DNA from: Bifidobacterium callitrichos DSM 23973
Lineage (GTDB): Bacteria; Actinomycetota; Actinomycetes; Actinomycetales; Bifidobacteriaceae
Assembly: GCF_000741175.1 (NCBI RefSeq)
Contig: NZ_JGYS01000003.1
Span: forward strand, 186,001 to 250,000
DNA length: 64,000 nt
Direction: 5' to 3'
Below the pieces are notes generated by a model. The model ran no database searches, was not told the DNA's origin, and saw only the letters and a list, made by a program, of their open reading frames with translations. Of this stretch, positions 21,586 through 29,986 are shown piece after piece (position 1 is the first letter of the stretch; each line of letters begins with the position of its first letter). Made by a program: the position numbers and the translations under genes.

Positions 21586-22272
21586 TCAGCCGATGTTGAC
21601 GGCGAGGCCGGCTCCGGTGAAGCATGACTGGGCGGCGTCCGACGAGGCGTCGAACGGCAGTCCCTTGGACGCTCCGTCCCCGTTCAACGCGTTTTCGAGT
21701 TTGCGTCCGGTGTAGGCGTCATCGACGAGGCTGCTTTTCTTCAGGCATTCCACGGCGGTATCGTACGGGTCGGCCAGAAGACCTGGGTTGCCCTGCTGGA
21801 GCTGGTAGAGGGATTCGATGATCTTGCTGGTGCCCTCGGAGCAGGTGTTGGATGCCTCCATGTACTTGTTCACTTCGGCGTCGGTCGATGGCACCGGCGT
21901 CACACCGGTGGTCTGGTAGAGTCCGTTGGACAGTTTGCGGGTCTGTTCCTGCCACCCGTTCTCGGCCATGCACGCGGCCTGCTTGTCGTGCGCGGTCTCG
22001 TAGTCCTCGGCGCTGATCTTGCCGGTCTTCTTGGCCCGTTGGAGCACGTCGCGCTCGAACTGGCTGAGTGTGTCTTTGGCGAGGTACTGGTCGAACAGGG
22101 CGCTCATGCTCGGCGCGATTCTGGTGCCGGATGTCTGCGCGTCGTCTGCCGTGTCCCGGCTCCAGGGCGTCGAGCATGCCGTCAGCGAGACGAGTAGTCC
22201 CATGCAGGACAGCAGCGCGGCGGCCCTGCGCAGCGTTTCTTGGCGGAGGATGGATGATGTGCTGGTGGTCAT
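21586..22272 (-). CDS. Lipoprotein of the exporter operon (228 aa)
   Basis: The signal peptide has lipobox LTAC (ALLSCMGLLVSLTACST), so the mature chain is lipid-anchored outside the membrane. The start at ATG 22272 was chosen because GGAAGG precedes it at the right spacing. Further on, cysteines occur in QAACMAENGW and NTCSEG and near the end, possibly as disulfides. The QAACMAENGW motif resembles DCLTAAGV in the next lipoprotein, suggesting a distant family relation. Likely an accessory or sensing subunit of the exporter. Confidence 0.7.
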   Translation of the reverse strand: MTTSTSSILRQETLRRAAALLSCMGLLVSLTACSTPWSRDTADDAQTSGTRIAPSMSALFDQYLAKDTLSQFERDVLQRAKKTGKISAEDYETAHDKQAACMAENGWQEQTRKLSNGLYQTTGVTPVPSTDAEVNKYMEASNTCSEGTSKIIESLYQLQQGNPGLLADPYDTAVECLKKSSLVDDAYTGRKLENALNGDGASKGLPFDASSDAAQSCFTGAGLAVNIG

Positions 22273-22308
22273 GGTGGTTTTCCCTTCCATCGGCTGGTGC
22301 CGGTCTGT

Positions 22309-22713
22309 CTACTTGGTGTTGAAGTCGGGATCGTGGTAGTCGGGCACCTTGGCCTGGCATTCCTTGATGGCCTTGTCCCGGTCACCGTCCGTGGACCCCG
22401 AGGACACCGAGCCGGAGCCGTCGCCGGTCCATTGGAGCACGACCCAGTTGCCGTCCATGATCTGCGCGGGCACTCCCGCTGCCGTGAGACAGTCGCGGTA
22501 TCGTTCGGCGGCCTGTTTCGAGGCCGGGTTCGATCCCTGCGGCGCGTCGCCGCCCTGGCTGTCGGTCTTCGGCGCCGCGGCCTGCGACGTCGTCGCGGAG
22601 GGCGCGTCGGATGATTGCGTCGGCTGCTGTTGGCCGCATGCCGACAATGGCGCGGCCAGCATGGCGGCCAGCGCCGCGGCCGCCGCCAGTCTGAATACGG
22701 ATGTGGTTCGCAT
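22309..22713 (-). CDS. Small lipoprotein, first gene of the exporter operon (134 aa)
   Basis: A signal peptide with lipobox LSAC (AAMLAAPLSACGQQQ) is followed by a Ser/Gln/Ala-rich linker and a compact domain with two cysteines (YRDCLTAAGVP and IKECQAKVPDYHDPDF). It is divergent from the response regulator gene with about 200 bases between, so the regulator's target site is expected there. The function is unknown; it may be a ligand-binding or immunity-like component. Confidence 0.7.
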   Translation of the reverse strand: MRTTSVFRLAAAAALAAMLAAPLSACGQQQPTQSSDAPSATTSQAAAPKTDSQGGDAPQGSNPASKQAAERYRDCLTAAGVPAQIMDGNWVVLQWTGDGSGSVSSGSTDGDRDKAIKECQAKVPDYHDPDFNTK

Positions 22714-22911
22714 GTGTTCCTCCCTTGCATGGGTTCGCCGCTGCCGGGGCGATGCTTTGGCCCGGCGGCTGCCGGACGATGCCCATTACAGCCGGCTCTC
22801 CGTGTGCGATGGGTGCGTGTCGCGCTCACCTAACACACACCCACACCGGGCACAATGGAGAGCACGAAGGCAATCGCATGGAGACCATGCGAGGAATCGG
22901 AGGCAATAAGA

Positions 22912-23574
22912 ATGGCGAGGATCCTGATCGTCGAGGACGACGCCGACCTGTCGGCAGTGCTGGACGACTGTCTCAGGCACGAGGGATACGCGACCGGACT
23001 GGCAGGCACCGGCGTCGAGGCGCTGGACCTGCTCTCACGGGGAGAATACGACGTGATGCTCCTCGACCGCGACCTGCCCGTGCTCTCCGGAGACGAGGTC
23101 ATGCGCACCGTGGACAGGCTGCGCATCCCCGTGCGCACGCTCATGCTCACCGCGGCCGGCAGCATCGAGGACCGCGTGCACGGCCTCGACCTCGGGGCCG
23201 ACGACTACCTGCCCAAACCGTTCGCCTACCCCGAACTCCTCGCCCGCATCCGCGCGCTCCTGCGCCGAGGCGACACGGACGACGCGCCCACCGTAATCTC
23301 ACGGGGACGTCTGTCGGTGGACACCGTCAGACGGCTCGCCTACGCGGACGGCCGGCCCCTCGACCTCGCACCCCGCGAATACTCGCTCCTGGAGGAACTG
23401 CTGCGCGCCGACGGCGGGTGGATCAACACCCGCGCCCTCCTCGAATCCCTGTGGCCGTCCGAGGCGCACGACCAGCCCGACCTCGTCAAGACCGCCGTCT
23501 ACTCGCTACGGCGCAGACTGCCCGACCCCTCGCTCATCGCCTCGTCGCGCGGAGAGGGATACCGTATACCATGA
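22912..23574 (+). CDS. OmpR/PhoB-family response regulator
   Basis: The 220-residue protein has a receiver domain (LIVEDDADLSAV, phospho-acceptor Asp52 in LLDRDLPV, Lys in YLPKPF) and a winged-helix output domain (about 125-218, DLAPREYSLLEELLR, TAVYSLRRRL). ATG 22912 follows GGAGGCAATAAG. Its stop overlaps the kinase start by ATGA. It most likely activates the divergent lipoprotein/ABC operon. Confidence 0.92.
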   Translation: MARILIVEDDADLSAVLDDCLRHEGYATGLAGTGVEALDLLSRGEYDVMLLDRDLPVLSGDEVMRTVDRLRIPVRTLMLTAAGSIEDRVHGLDLGADDYLPKPFAYPELLARIRALLRRGDTDDAPTVISRGRLSVDTVRRLAYADGRPLDLAPREYSLLEELLRADGGWINTRALLESLWPSEAHDQPDLVKTAVYSLRRRLPDPSLIASSRGEGYRIP

Positions 23575-24872
23575 CCGACACCGACACGACAAACCAGCCG
23601 GCCGGGCACGCCGCGCACCCGCGCAAACCCGCCAGCTTCCGCATCCGCCTCGCCGTCACCGTCGGACTGCTCCTGCTCGGCATGCTCCTCGCCGTGATCC
23701 TCGTGCAGAACATCTCGCTCGACTGGGCGTTCCAGCATCAGGTGGACACCATCGCCACCGGCAGCAATCAGAACACCATCACGACGGAACCGGCAACACC
23801 CCAGGACGGGGTTCCCGGCACGGCCGACTCATGCAACGCGGACCCCTGCGACGTGACCGGCACCATTCCGACCCCGAACGCCGGACAGGGCGGCACGGAG
23901 GGCGTGGTGCTCACCGTCAGGGACGGCGTCGTGCAATGGATGCGCTACGGATCGCTCGCCGTGTTCGCCGTATCCGCGCTCCTGGCCGTGCTCCTCGTCT
24001 GGAACCTGTCGGGCAAACTCACCGCACACCTCGACTCCATCAGCCGCCAGGCCGGCCAACTCGACCCCGACCATCCCGCCGGGCGCATCAGCCTCGATCA
24101 TCCCGACGCCGAGACCGCCAGCCTCGCCGACGCGCTCAACACGATGCTCGACCGCATCGAGCAATCCAACGAACTGCAACGATCGTTCATCCGCAACGCC
24201 AGCCACGAACTGAAAACACCGATCACGACCATCGGCACCAGCCTCGAAGCGCTCATGGCCCAGGACCGGTTCCCCGAGGACGTCAGACCAGCCATCCGCC
24301 ACGCCATCGAAGCGAACCGCAAAAGCGGCGAACTCATCAACAGCCTGCTCGAACTCTCCCGCATCCAGACCGTGCCCGACACCAGCACGGAAGCCGTGGA
24401 CCCTGCCCGCATCGTACGCGACACGCTCGAAACCCACCGCGAACAGGCGCAGGCACGTCACCTGCGCATCGACGCCGACGGACTCGCCGCATACCACGGC
24501 CCCTTCATCGAGACGAACCCGCGCTACCTCTCGCTCGCCGTGGACAACCTGATACGCAACGCCATCATCCACAACACCGACCACGGCACCATCGCCTGCA
24601 CCATCCACGACGACAAGCAGCACGTCACCATCAGCATCACCAACACCACAAGACAGCCGGACCACCCCGAAGCCACGGCCGACCTCATCCAACCATTCCA
24701 TCGAGGAGACGCAACCCGCATGGCCAACCAACCCGGCCACGGCCTCGGACTATCCATCGCCAAAGCCTGCACAGACGCCATCGGCGCCAGCCTCAACATC
24801 AGCCGTCCCACAGCCGGTGTATTCCGCGCCGGAATCATGCTAAATCGACATATCGGCATGCCCATTAGATGA
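23571..24872 (+). CDS. Sensor histidine kinase
   Basis: The 433-residue kinase has two membrane helices (about 24-46 and 125-147) flanking an external sensor loop of about 75 residues with two cysteines (SCNADPCD). HAMP, HisKA with phospho-acceptor His212 (NASHELKTP) and a HATPase domain (N box DNLIRNAIIH, G box GHGLGLSIAK) follow. It is coupled to the response regulator. The short cysteine-bearing loop and the neighbouring exporter point to sensing envelope or peptide stress (inference). Confidence 0.9.
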   Translation: MTDTDTTNQPAGHAAHPRKPASFRIRLAVTVGLLLLGMLLAVILVQNISLDWAFQHQVDTIATGSNQNTITTEPATPQDGVPGTADSCNADPCDVTGTIPTPNAGQGGTEGVVLTVRDGVVQWMRYGSLAVFAVSALLAVLLVWNLSGKLTAHLDSISRQAGQLDPDHPAGRISLDHPDAETASLADALNTMLDRIEQSNELQRSFIRNASHELKTPITTIGTSLEALMAQDRFPEDVRPAIRHAIEANRKSGELINSLLELSRIQTVPDTSTEAVDPARIVRDTLETHREQAQARHLRIDADGLAAYHGPFIETNPRYLSLAVDNLIRNAIIHNTDHGTIACTIHDDKQHVTISITNTTRQPDHPEATADLIQPFHRGDATRMANQPGHGLGLSIAKACTDAIGASLNISRPTAGVFRAGIMLNRHIGMPIR

Positions 24873-24905
24873 TTTATTCACGATAAGATATCCTTACCCA
24901 TACTG

Positions 24906-24917
24906 ACTGATTAGTCA
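24906..24917. promoter_or_regulatory. TetR operator half-palindrome before tetR
   Basis: ACTGATTAGTCA matches the centre of the perfect 20-base palindrome at 25529 in 11 of 12 positions. It lies 18 bases before the chosen tetR start, suggesting autoregulation. Confidence 0.6.
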
Positions 24918-24935
24918 ATGAATGCGAGGATATCG

Positions 24936-25496
24936 ATGAATAGTGCGGAACGGAGACGTAGAACGCGCGAAGCCCTGCTCGAAGCCGCGGCTCTCGAATT
25001 TGAAACACAGGGATATGCGAAGACCACATTGCAGGGCGTCGCTGACCGACTTGGTTTGACGCGTGGCACAGTGCTGTTCCATTTTCACACGAAGGAAGCA
25101 TTACGGGATACGCTTATCCAATGGTGCGATGAGCGCCTGTGCGCAAAAGTGTCCCAATGTAGCGGCAGAAGCGATTTCGCTCGGATTCTCGCCGCGATTG
25201 CTGACATGCACTATGAAGATGCGCGAATACGTTCCGGATTACTGCTGCATGAAGAAAAAGCCCGAGCGGAGAACGCGGGGCACATGAAGTGGGAGGAAGC
25301 ACTTGAACTAGTCTTGTTTGGGCAGTCCAACGACGCCCATGACAGCATTAAGACAGGAGCCCTAATCGATATGTACATCGCCGTCATAAGGTCTGATCGA
25401 TGGAAGAATAAGCAGCAGCTCCGTCAGGCCCTTGATTTCTATCTGTCCCTAACCGGTCTGAGCAAAGCGGCTGAACCCTCTGATAACAAGCTATAA
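24936..25496 (+). CDS. TetR-family transcriptional regulator
   Basis: The 186-residue regulator has the TetR helix-turn-helix (TREALLEAAALEFETQGYAKTTLQGVADRLGL, then TRGTVLFHFHTKEAL). ATG 24936 is preferred over 24918 because GCGAGGA precedes it. Its own promoter and that of the secreted peptide gene share ACTGA(C/T)TAGTCA. Actinobacterial members of this shape include autoregulator receptors, but the ligand is unknown. It is the only plausible dedicated regulator of the peptide downstream. Confidence 0.88.
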   Translation: MNSAERRRRTREALLEAAALEFETQGYAKTTLQGVADRLGLTRGTVLFHFHTKEALRDTLIQWCDERLCAKVSQCSGRSDFARILAAIADMHYEDARIRSGLLLHEEKARAENAGHMKWEEALELVLFGQSNDAHDSIKTGALIDMYIAVIRSDRWKNKQQLRQALDFYLSLTGLSKAAEPSDNKL

Positions 25497-25508
25497 GGGA
25501 ATCGTATG

Positions 25509-25529
25509 ACAAGAATCGTTGATTCTTGT
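25509..25529 (+). terminator. Inverted repeat after tetR
   Basis: ACAAGAATC-GTT-GATTCTTGT has 9-base perfect arms, 13 bases after the tetR stop and touching the operator. It is either the tetR terminator or a second binding site. Confidence 0.45.
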
Positions 25530-25548
25530 TGACTGACTAGTCAGTCAA
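25529..25548. promoter_or_regulatory. Perfect 20-base TetR operator over the peptide promoter
   Basis: TTGACTGACTAGTCAGTCAA is a perfect palindrome. Its first six bases (TTGACT) can be a -35 box, with CATTAT at 25553-25558 as -10 after 18 bases, so bound TetR would block RNA polymerase. Confidence 0.72.
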
Positions 25549-25607
25549 TGCACATTATGGGAGCACCAACCGGAAAGGTTGGACAACCCAAGGAGGAAGG
25601 AACTCCC

Positions 25608-25907
25608 ATGAACACCACCACCAAAAGCAAAATCGGTCTGCTGGGCAAAGTCGGAGCCGTCGCCGCAGCTGCGGCAGCCGTGATGGCTTTCACCGTTCCT
25701 GCCGCTAACGCGGCCGGAACCTACGCTCTCCATGCCGGCACGGACTATGCCTTGGCCCAGACTTGGACCAACGGAGGAACCCAAGGTCGCTCCTATGCGC
25801 AGCATGGCAGGCGCGTAGCAAGCACCGTGTGGACTCTGCAGTCCAGCCGCGCATACGCAGATGACGGGTACTCGACCAGTTACCACGCTCAGGTCTGGTT
25901 CCGCTGA
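25608..25907 (+). CDS. Secreted lactococcin-972-like bacteriocin candidate
   Basis: The 99-residue precursor has a clear Sec signal peptide (lysine-rich start, then VAAAAAAVMAFTVPAANA, cleavage near 35) and a mature chain of about 64 residues. This matches lactococcin 972 in length, start (GTYALHAG against GTWQHGYG), aromatic- and Gly/Ser/Thr-rich composition, lack of cysteine and an aromatic C-terminus (HAQVWFR). Lactococcin 972 blocks septum formation via lipid II. ATG 25608 follows AGGAGGAAGG. No immunity protein or dedicated transporter follows it; the terminator is immediate. The assignment is by pattern only. Confidence 0.55.
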   Translation: MNTTTKSKIGLLGKVGAVAAAAAAVMAFTVPAANAAGTYALHAGTDYALAQTWTNGGTQGRSYAQHGRRVASTVWTLQSSRAYADDGYSTSYHAQVWFR

Positions 25908-25925
25908 ATTTGACTCCATGAATCG

Positions 25926-25957
25926 AGGAGGCGAGCTTTTTGCTCGCCTCCTTCTTT
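25926..25957 (+). terminator. Intrinsic terminator after the secreted peptide
   Basis: AGGAGGCGAGC-TTTTT-GCTCGCCTCCT is an 11-base perfect stem followed by TCTTTATT. Confidence 0.88.
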
Positions 25958-26102
25958 ATTCGTCCCGATCAAAACGGTCTCGCCGCACATAAAGGACAAC
26001 GAGACCATTCTTGTCCGCCGCTATCCTGCCGGTTTTCCCTGACGATGGGTGTCAACGGAGGCCGCCTGTCGGGCTCCTTGATCGTCGTCAGAGGAGGCCG
26101 TC

Positions 26103-26309
26103 GTGGATTTGTTGAATCAGGTGCTTCAGTTGTTCGTCAGGTTCGCCACCATCGGCGGTGGCTTGTGGCTGGTGTGGGGTGCCGTCACATTCGGCGGCGG
26201 CCTGAAGGATCATAATGGACCGCAGACGCAGTCTGGACTGTGGCAGATCGTGGGTGGAGGCATGATCATCGCGGCCGCGCAGATTTTCAACGCGGTGGCT
26301 CTGGGCTGA
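26103..26309 (+). CDS. Maff2-like small conjugation membrane protein
   Basis: The 68-residue protein has two membrane helices (about 10-32 and 47-66) with the connecting motif GLKDHNGPQTQSGLWQIVGGG. This resembles Maff2-family proteins of Firmicutes conjugative elements (there GYGNDNPGAKSQGMKQLMAGGG). The start is GTG 26103 with AGAGGAGG upstream. Position directly before the TrbL-like gene is typical and suggests a VirB2-like or channel subunit. Confidence 0.7.
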   Translation: MDLLNQVLQLFVRFATIGGGLWLVWGAVTFGGGLKDHNGPQTQSGLWQIVGGGMIIAAAQIFNAVALG

Positions 26310-26327
26310 GCTGGTTCGGGGCCTGCC

Positions 26328-27173
26328 GTGGAGGACTTCATCGTAGCCATGCTCAACATGATCGGCGGCGGAGGTGCCGGTTCGATCACTGCCGGGCTGT
26401 TGTCCCAGGCGCCGGAGACATGGAATCCCGCTCTTTACCAGTTGGCGGTGAACGTGCATGGAGTCGCCGTCAAGCCTCTGACGTCGGTGGTGCTCGCGGT
26501 TATGTTCACGTTGGAGCTGGCGCGCAACTCGACGCGCATCGAAGCGGATCGCGATCTGGGTGTGAAGATCGTGGCCGGCACCATGTTCAAGATCGCGCTG
26601 GTGTTCATCGCCGTGCAGAACGCCGGTTTGTTCATTCGGATGTTCAATCAGGCCACGCAGTTCCTCATGCAGGGCGTGTCCTCGCAGATGTCGTATGAGG
26701 CGACGGGCGACGGCGGTCAGCTGGGTGATCTGATGCGCGACCAGATTCGCGATGCCGGGGTGATGGGGCAGGCGGCGTTGTTCTTTCTGCTGGTGATTCC
26801 GTGGCTGTTGTCCCAGTTGGCGTCGGTGGTGTTCACGGTGGTGCTGTATGTGCGGTTCATCGAGTTGTATGCGTTGACGGCGTTTCAGTCGTTGCCGTTC
26901 GCGTTTCTGGTGCATGAGGACACCAAGGCGATCGGCGTGGGTTTCTTCAAGTCGTATGCGCGCACGTCGGTGAATGCGGTGTGCGTGTTCATCTGTCTGG
27001 TGTTCTATCAGCGAATCGTGGTCGATGCCGTGAAGATCCCGAATTCCGCGGACAAGGGCATGGTGGCGTGGGTGACGGGCAATTTCGGCAATCTCATGAT
27101 GGCGGGCATCCTGCTGTTCTTCGTGATCGCGGTGAGTCAGCGTGTCAGCCGGGCCATAGCCGGCGGCGAGTAG
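26328..27173 (+). CDS. TrbL/VirB6-like conjugation channel membrane protein
   Basis: The 281-residue protein has about six membrane helices. It reads like the CD0411/TrbL group found in Gram-positive conjugation modules: an N-terminal amphipathic region, NVHGVAVKPLTSVVLAVMFTLELAR, then a helical C-terminal half with DTKAIGVGFFKSYAR. GTG 26328 starts 18 bases after the Maff2-like stop. It would form the inner channel with the VirB4 and PrgI products. Confidence 0.78.
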   Translation: MEDFIVAMLNMIGGGGAGSITAGLLSQAPETWNPALYQLAVNVHGVAVKPLTSVVLAVMFTLELARNSTRIEADRDLGVKIVAGTMFKIALVFIAVQNAGLFIRMFNQATQFLMQGVSSQMSYEATGDGGQLGDLMRDQIRDAGVMGQAALFFLLVIPWLLSQLASVVFTVVLYVRFIELYALTAFQSLPFAFLVHEDTKAIGVGFFKSYARTSVNAVCVFICLVFYQRIVVDAVKIPNSADKGMVAWVTGNFGNLMMAGILLFFVIAVSQRVSRAIAGGE

Positions 27174-27216
27174 CCGCCTATCACAAACCGGATCCAATCA
27201 GGGAAAGGATTCTTTC

Positions 27217-27597
27217 ATGTTGCAGATGCGCGTATATAAGGAGATCGCCAATGTCGAGGCGAAGGTGATGTGGGGGTTGAGCTGGCGTCAACTGGCGGCC
27301 GCCGCGTGCATGCTCGTTCTGGGCGGAGGCGAGGCTGCGTTGTTCTGGTCGTTGGGACTGTCCGATCTAGGGTCGTATCTGCTGTTTGCGGTGTGCCTGC
27401 CGTTCGCGCTGTGGGGCTGGTGGCGTCCGAAGGGACTGAAGCCTGAACGGTATCTGGGATACATGCTGCGCCAGCGTTTCGGTCCGAAGGTCTATCTGCT
27501 TGAATCCTATGTTCCCGCGAGGTTTCCCGGCAAACCGTCGTTGAAGGAGAAGACCCGTAGACGAATCAAGGGAAGGAAGGCACGTCGTCATGTCTGA
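27217..27597 (+). CDS. PrgI-family (VirB3-like) conjugation protein
   Basis: The 126-residue protein starts with the PrgI hallmark RVYKEIANVEAKVMWGLSWRQ, then two membrane helices (about 27-70), then the basic KGLKPERYLGYMLRQRF segment. PrgI proteins pair with and precede VirB4 ATPases; here the VirB4 start overlaps by 8 bases. Confidence 0.85.
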   Translation: MLQMRVYKEIANVEAKVMWGLSWRQLAAAACMLVLGGGEAALFWSLGLSDLGSYLLFAVCLPFALWGWWRPKGLKPERYLGYMLRQRFGPKVYLLESYVPARFPGKPSLKEKTRRRIKGRKARRHV

Positions 27598-29986
27598 CAT
27601 CAGCGGCAGCAAGGCGGTCAAAGGCAACGGCAAGCGACACGGAAAGGCCGGGAACCGGCGGTCCGGGAATCGCCGCATGCCTCGTTCATCGAAGGAGCTG
27701 CTTGGCTATGATTCGATGCTGTCCAATGGCATCGCGTTCCTTGGCGGCGATCGGTGGAGCGTGTCTCTGCGAATCAGCGACATCAATTATCAGGTCGCGA
27801 CCCAGGATCAGCAGCTGGACGTCGTGGACCGGTGGGGTCGTTTCCTGAATTCGGTCGGCGAGAACATGGGTGTCCAAATCACGGTCGCCACGCGCATGCT
27901 GGATCCCGAGGAGGTGACGCGTAGCATCGCCATGCCGCTCCGAGGCGATGCGTTGGATGGATTGCGCGGGGACTTCAACCGCAATGTGCGTCGGCGTCTC
28001 GCCGGCCGTTCGCAGGGCGCGGTAACGGACAAGTATCTGACGTTGACGCTGCGCGAGCGGGATGGGGAACGTGCGGTCACGCTGCTGAACCGTGCCGCGT
28101 TACGTGCCACGGCGCAACTGCGATCGGTGGGCGGATGCGTCGGCGTCCGTTTGAACCGTCAGTCGCGTCTGGCGGTGCTGCACGGGATGCTGCGGCACGG
28201 TGTCCGGTTCCCGTTCACCGAGGACGGCTTCCTGAAATCGCATGGCATGTCCACGAAGGATTACGTGGCCCCGTTCGCCGTGGACGTGTCGGACCGCCGT
28301 CGGCTCCGGTTGAGCTCGGGCACCACGGAAGTATGGCATCAGTGTCTTTTGGTGCGTGATTTCCCGGATTATCTGAGCGATCAGCTGGTGTCGTCCATCA
28401 CGGACATCAAGGCGGACATCACGGTCGGCATCCATCTGTCCCCGCGGGGCAAGGCCGAGGGGTTGAAGCTCGTGAACCGGACGATCGCCGAGATGGACAT
28501 GCAGGCCATCGACGAGCGGCACAAGAACCGCAAACAGCATCTGCCCGAGGACATGCTGCCTCATGATCTTCAGGAATCCATGGCCCAGGCGGGCGAACTG
28601 CGCGATGATCTGGAGCATAACGGCGACCGTCTGGTGGATTCCCTCATGATCGTGGACGTGTCGGCGGACAGTCGCGAGCAACTGGACCAGACGGTCCGTG
28701 ACGTGACGGCCGCGATCGATGGACAGTCATGTGTGGCCGAGACCTTGGCCTACATGCAGGTGGAGGGACTGAACGCCGTGCTGCCATTGGGAAATCCTTT
28801 GCCGCCGATGCGTCGCACGCTGACCACGTCGAGCGCGGCGATTTTGGTACCGTTCACGTCGCAGGAGCTGTTCGAGCCGGGCGGGGTGTTCCATGGGGCG
28901 AACGCCCGCACCGGCAATCCCGTGGTCATCGACCGTACGAAAGGCATGAACGGCAACGGATTCGTTTTGGGTACGACCGGGTCAGGCAAGAGCCAGGCGG
29001 CGAAGAACGAGATCACCCAGATCTATCTGACCCGTCCGGACGATGATCTGATCGTCATCGACCCGGAACGTGAGTTCACGCCGTTGTGCACCGGTCTTGG
29101 CGGCGAGCGAGTCGAGATCGGGGAATCGTCGCGCGCGCATATCAACGCTTTGGATATCGAGTATGAGGATGATTCCGAAGGCGATCCGATCCGGTCGAAA
29201 TGCGCGAGCGTGCTGAACATGCTCGGCGTGCTAATCGGCGGACAGGACGGAATCGACCGCATGCAGCGCAGTCTGATCGACCGTACGGTCATCGGCATGT
29301 ATCGCGAGGTGCGGGAACATCCGGAACTGGGCATGCCCACGCTCGTCACCCTGCATAATCGTCTCGCGGCTTTGAACGAGCCGGGTGCCCGTGATGCCGC
29401 GCGAGCATTGGAAATCTACGCGACCGGCAGTCTGAACGCCTTCGCTCATGCCACCGATGTGAACACGTCCAGCCGGTTCCTGGTCTATGACGTTTCCAAT
29501 CTGGGAACGGGGTTGCGCACGTTCGGCATGCTCGTCGTTCTGGATCAGATATGGAACCGGGTCGTCAGAAATCGCCGTCTCGGCCGACGCACCTGGCTGT
29601 GGGTGGACGAGTTCCATCTGCTGTTCTCGAACCGGTATGCGGCCGAATACTTCCTGCGCCTGTACAAGCGCGCCCGTAAATGGGGCTTGTGCCCCACCGG
29701 CATCACGCAGAACATCGAGGAGCTGCTGGCCAACCAGGATGCGCGTCTGATGCTCGCGAACAGCGACTTCCTGTTGCTGCTGAACCAGACCGCCACGGAT
29801 GCCGATGCCTTGTGCGAACTGCTGAGGCTGTCCGATGAGCAGCGGGCGTTCTTCACCGGGGTGCAACCCGGTCAGGGCATGGCCAAGAGTGGCACCGCGT
29901 TCATACCGTTCGACGGGCGCATCGATGCCGATAGTCTGCTTTACCGGCTGTATACCACGAAATTCGAGGATCGGAAGCCCGAATGA
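27590..29986 (+). CDS. VirB4/TraE-type conjugation ATPase
   Basis: The 798-residue ATPase has an N-terminal CagE/TrbE/VirB region and a C-terminal motor domain with Walker A GTTGSGKS (about 460) and Walker B RTWLWVDEFHLLFS (about 665). Arg-finger-type and SDEQRAFF segments follow. It energises pilus-less mating-channel assembly. The N-terminal 30 residues are Lys/Gly/Arg-rich and lack predicted membrane helices. It starts in the PrgI tail, and its ATGA end couples to the SLT-CHAP gene. Confidence 0.92.
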   Translation: MSDISGSKAVKGNGKRHGKAGNRRSGNRRMPRSSKELLGYDSMLSNGIAFLGGDRWSVSLRISDINYQVATQDQQLDVVDRWGRFLNSVGENMGVQITVATRMLDPEEVTRSIAMPLRGDALDGLRGDFNRNVRRRLAGRSQGAVTDKYLTLTLRERDGERAVTLLNRAALRATAQLRSVGGCVGVRLNRQSRLAVLHGMLRHGVRFPFTEDGFLKSHGMSTKDYVAPFAVDVSDRRRLRLSSGTTEVWHQCLLVRDFPDYLSDQLVSSITDIKADITVGIHLSPRGKAEGLKLVNRTIAEMDMQAIDERHKNRKQHLPEDMLPHDLQESMAQAGELRDDLEHNGDRLVDSLMIVDVSADSREQLDQTVRDVTAAIDGQSCVAETLAYMQVEGLNAVLPLGNPLPPMRRTLTTSSAAILVPFTSQELFEPGGVFHGANARTGNPVVIDRTKGMNGNGFVLGTTGSGKSQAAKNEITQIYLTRPDDDLIVIDPEREFTPLCTGLGGERVEIGESSRAHINALDIEYEDDSEGDPIRSKCASVLNMLGVLIGGQDGIDRMQRSLIDRTVIGMYREVREHPELGMPTLVTLHNRLAALNEPGARDAARALEIYATGSLNAFAHATDVNTSSRFLVYDVSNLGTGLRTFGMLVVLDQIWNRVVRNRRLGRRTWLWVDEFHLLFSNRYAAEYFLRLYKRARKWGLCPTGITQNIEELLANQDARLMLANSDFLLLLNQTATDADALCELLRLSDEQRAFFTGVQPGQGMAKSGTAFIPFDGRIDADSLLYRLYTTKFEDRKPE

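Noticed and set aside
18677..21715. 1012-codon open frame on the + strand
   Set aside because: It is antisense to the FtsX permease, ATPase and adaptor genes, all of which have clear motifs and ribosome binding sites. The translation is low-complexity Gly/Asp/Val.
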